This document shows positions 6,240 through 7,206 of a stretch of 7,206 nt of DNA, piece by piece; within the stretch, counting starts at the first letter, position 1, and the number at the start of each line of letters is the position of its first letter. The stretch is from Pseudomonadaceae bacterium (GTDB lineage: Bacteria > Pseudomonadota > Alphaproteobacteria > UBA2136 > UBA6156). The notes below the pieces were generated by a model. It was not told the DNA's origin, did not search any database, and saw nothing but the letters and a program-made list of their open reading frames with translations. The position numbers were made by a program, and so were the translations under genes. The stretch covers positions 1 through 7,206 of the forward strand of contig CANHVX010000044.1 of assembly GCA_947464215.1 (NCBI GenBank), in the 5' to 3' direction.

Positions 6240-6270
6240 AAAACAAAGCCCCCTTTGCGAGGGGGCTTTG
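6240..6270 (-). terminator. Intrinsic terminator of the flagellin gene
   Basis: An 11-bp perfect stem (CAAAGCCCCCT at 6244-6254 with AGGGGGCTTTG at 6260-6270, loop of 5 nt) starts 25 nt after the flagellin stop codon. Read on the minus strand, the stem ends in CTTTG and is followed by TTTTGGTTGGTTT, a T-rich tract. On the plus strand no T-tract follows. It separates the flagellin transcript from flhA, so flhA probably needs its own promoter in 6158-6240 or depends on read-through. Confidence 0.85.
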
Positions 6271-6294
6271 CAGATGCCCTTACGGGCGACCAGA

Positions 6295-7206
6295 CTACTG
6301 GAGCAGACGCAGCAGGAGGCTGGGTTGCTGGTTGGCCTGGCTGAGGAGGTTGATACCCGCTTGCAGCAGCACTTGCTTGCTGGTGAAGCTGGTGATCTCG
6401 CTGCTCACGTCCACATCCATCAGCGCGCTTTGGGCGGCTGTGGTGTTTTCGATCGCCACGTTAATGCTGGCGTTGGCAAACTCCAGACGCGACTGGCTGG
6501 CACCAATGTCGGCTCGGCGGCTGGACACGGTGTTGATCGCCGCGTTCAGGGCGGTGATAGAGGCGTTGGCGTTGGCTGCCGTATCCACGGTGCTGGAGTT
6601 AATACCCAGCGCTGTGGTGGTGGCACTGTTCAGCGATACGGTGATGCTGTCGTTCGAGGTCACACCGGTACCCACCTTAAAGTCGAAGCTGGTGGTGTTG
6701 GTGGTGGCGCTACGAGCACCGACGAGGGATCCGAAGTCGCCCATGTCGATAACGGCAACGTCGCCTGTGGCCATAGCTGTTCTTACGTTCATTTCAATCG
6801 TGAACGAGTTGTTGGCGTTCGCGGCGCCTTGACCGGTGAAGGTCACCGTTTTGGTGCCCGTTGTGCCGAGTGCTACGGCAGCGCTGGTGAAGGTGACGCC
6901 GTTCAGCACGGTGCTGAAGGTGGCGTTACCACCTGCCACAGATGTTGAGGTGAGGCGGGCATTGCTGACGTTGCCGAAGTCGAACGCCGTGGTTGTTACA
7001 CCATCGCCGTTGGAGACCATACGGGTCAGCGAGGCTTCGGTGGCTGCGGTGCCGCCCGATTCGATACCTGCGGCGGCTGTGGTGCCGAAGAAGGTGCCGG
7101 TACCGGCAAACGTGCCGGTGGCCGTGCCCGTTACGGTTGCGGTAACAGAGAAGGTGTTGCCTTGGCCATCGCTGAAGTTAAAGACACCGGTTGCGGAGGC
7201 TGTTGA
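6295..7206 (-). CDS. fliC: Flagellin, C-terminal 303 residues (5' end outside window)
   Basis: Flagellin is the exported subunit that polymerises into the flagellar filament. The frame stays open from the window edge to the TAG at 6295-6297; the internal ATG at 7018-7020 is not the start. The last part of the protein is the conserved filament core: a D1-type helix (SITALNAAINTVSSRRADIG, then ASQSRLEFANASINVAIENT) and the terminal D0 helix (DVSSEITSFTSKQVLLQAG, then INLLSQANQQPSLLLRLLQ). The roughly 200 residues before it are rich in Thr, Ser, Gly, Ala and Asn with beta-strand-like alternation, as expected of the variable, surface-exposed D2/D3 domains. No cysteine is visible, which is typical for flagellins. 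With an N-terminal D0/D1 of usual size, the whole protein would exceed about 450 residues, which is an inference. A strong terminator follows, then flhA. A hook-associated FlgL protein is a less likely alternative. Confidence 0.93.
   Translation of the reverse strand, partial: STASATGVFNFSDGQGNTFSVTATVTGTATGTFAGTGTFFGTTAAAGIESGGTAATEASLTRMVSNGDGVTTTAFDFGNVSNARLTSTSVAGGNATFSTVLNGVTFTSAAVALGTTGTKTVTFTGQGAANANNSFTIEMNVRTAMATGDVAVIDMGDFGSLVGARSATTNTTSFDFKVGTGVTSNDSITVSLNSATTTALGINSSTVDTAANANASITALNAAINTVSSRRADIGASQSRLEFANASINVAIENTTAAQSALMDVDVSSEITSFTSKQVLLQAGINLLSQANQQPSLLLRLLQ
7081..7131 (-). repeat. Thr/Gly-rich degenerate repeat inside the flagellin variable domain
   Basis: The coding strand repeats GGC-ACC/ACG and GCC/GGT-ACC units, giving the peptide TGTATGTFAGTGTFFGT. 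The codons vary (ACG and ACC, GGC and GGT), so the repeat is degenerate at DNA level. It sits in the presumed surface-exposed domain, where length and sequence vary most between flagellins. Confidence 0.45.

Overview
The window looks like ordinary chromosome from a GC-rich, flagellated proteobacterium. Alphaproteobacteria is the best guess, from the style of DnaX (VRTLTNA, ALNCENGP), of TrxB (KVLQDRVLAHPKISVIWDH) and of the flagellin C-terminus. This rests on remembered family patterns, not on a search. Coding density is high: there are seven protein genes, two of them cut by the window edges, and no gap longer than 232 bases. I see no insertion sequence, CRISPR array, tRNA or rRNA.

Region 1 (1-2235, minus strand) is the conserved block dnaX - ybaB/ebfC - recR, transcribed in that order with gaps of 24 and 14 nt. 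It encodes the clamp-loader/tau subunit of DNA polymerase III, a small nucleoid-associated DNA-binding protein, and the N-terminus of the recombination mediator RecR. DnaX keeps its ATPase motifs but has lost three of the four zinc-module cysteines. Its start codon has no Shine-Dalgarno sequence and sits just behind a -10-like hexamer, which suggests a leaderless mRNA.

Region 2 (2236-2467) is the divergent intergenic space between dnaX and the next operon. It holds a stacked, interrupted inverted repeat (2260-2330) and a small GC-rich hairpin followed by four Ts (2342-2359). It may carry a leader structure or a small RNA, but I recognise no known RNA family.

Region 3 (2468-4056, plus strand) is a probable two-gene operon: a Nudix hydrolase with an unusual arginine/lysine-rich N-terminal tail, then thioredoxin reductase (TrxB), closed by a clear intrinsic terminator.

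Region 4 (4055-7206, minus strand) is flagellar: a flagellin gene whose 5' end lies beyond the window, its intrinsic terminator, a short gap with a perfect 7-bp-arm inverted repeat, and full-length flhA, the export-gate protein of the flagellar type III secretion system. flhA converges on trxB, and its stop codon lies inside the T-tract of the trxB terminator.

No clearly new multi-gene system is visible. The best leads are the degenerate DnaX zinc module and the structured dnaX upstream region.
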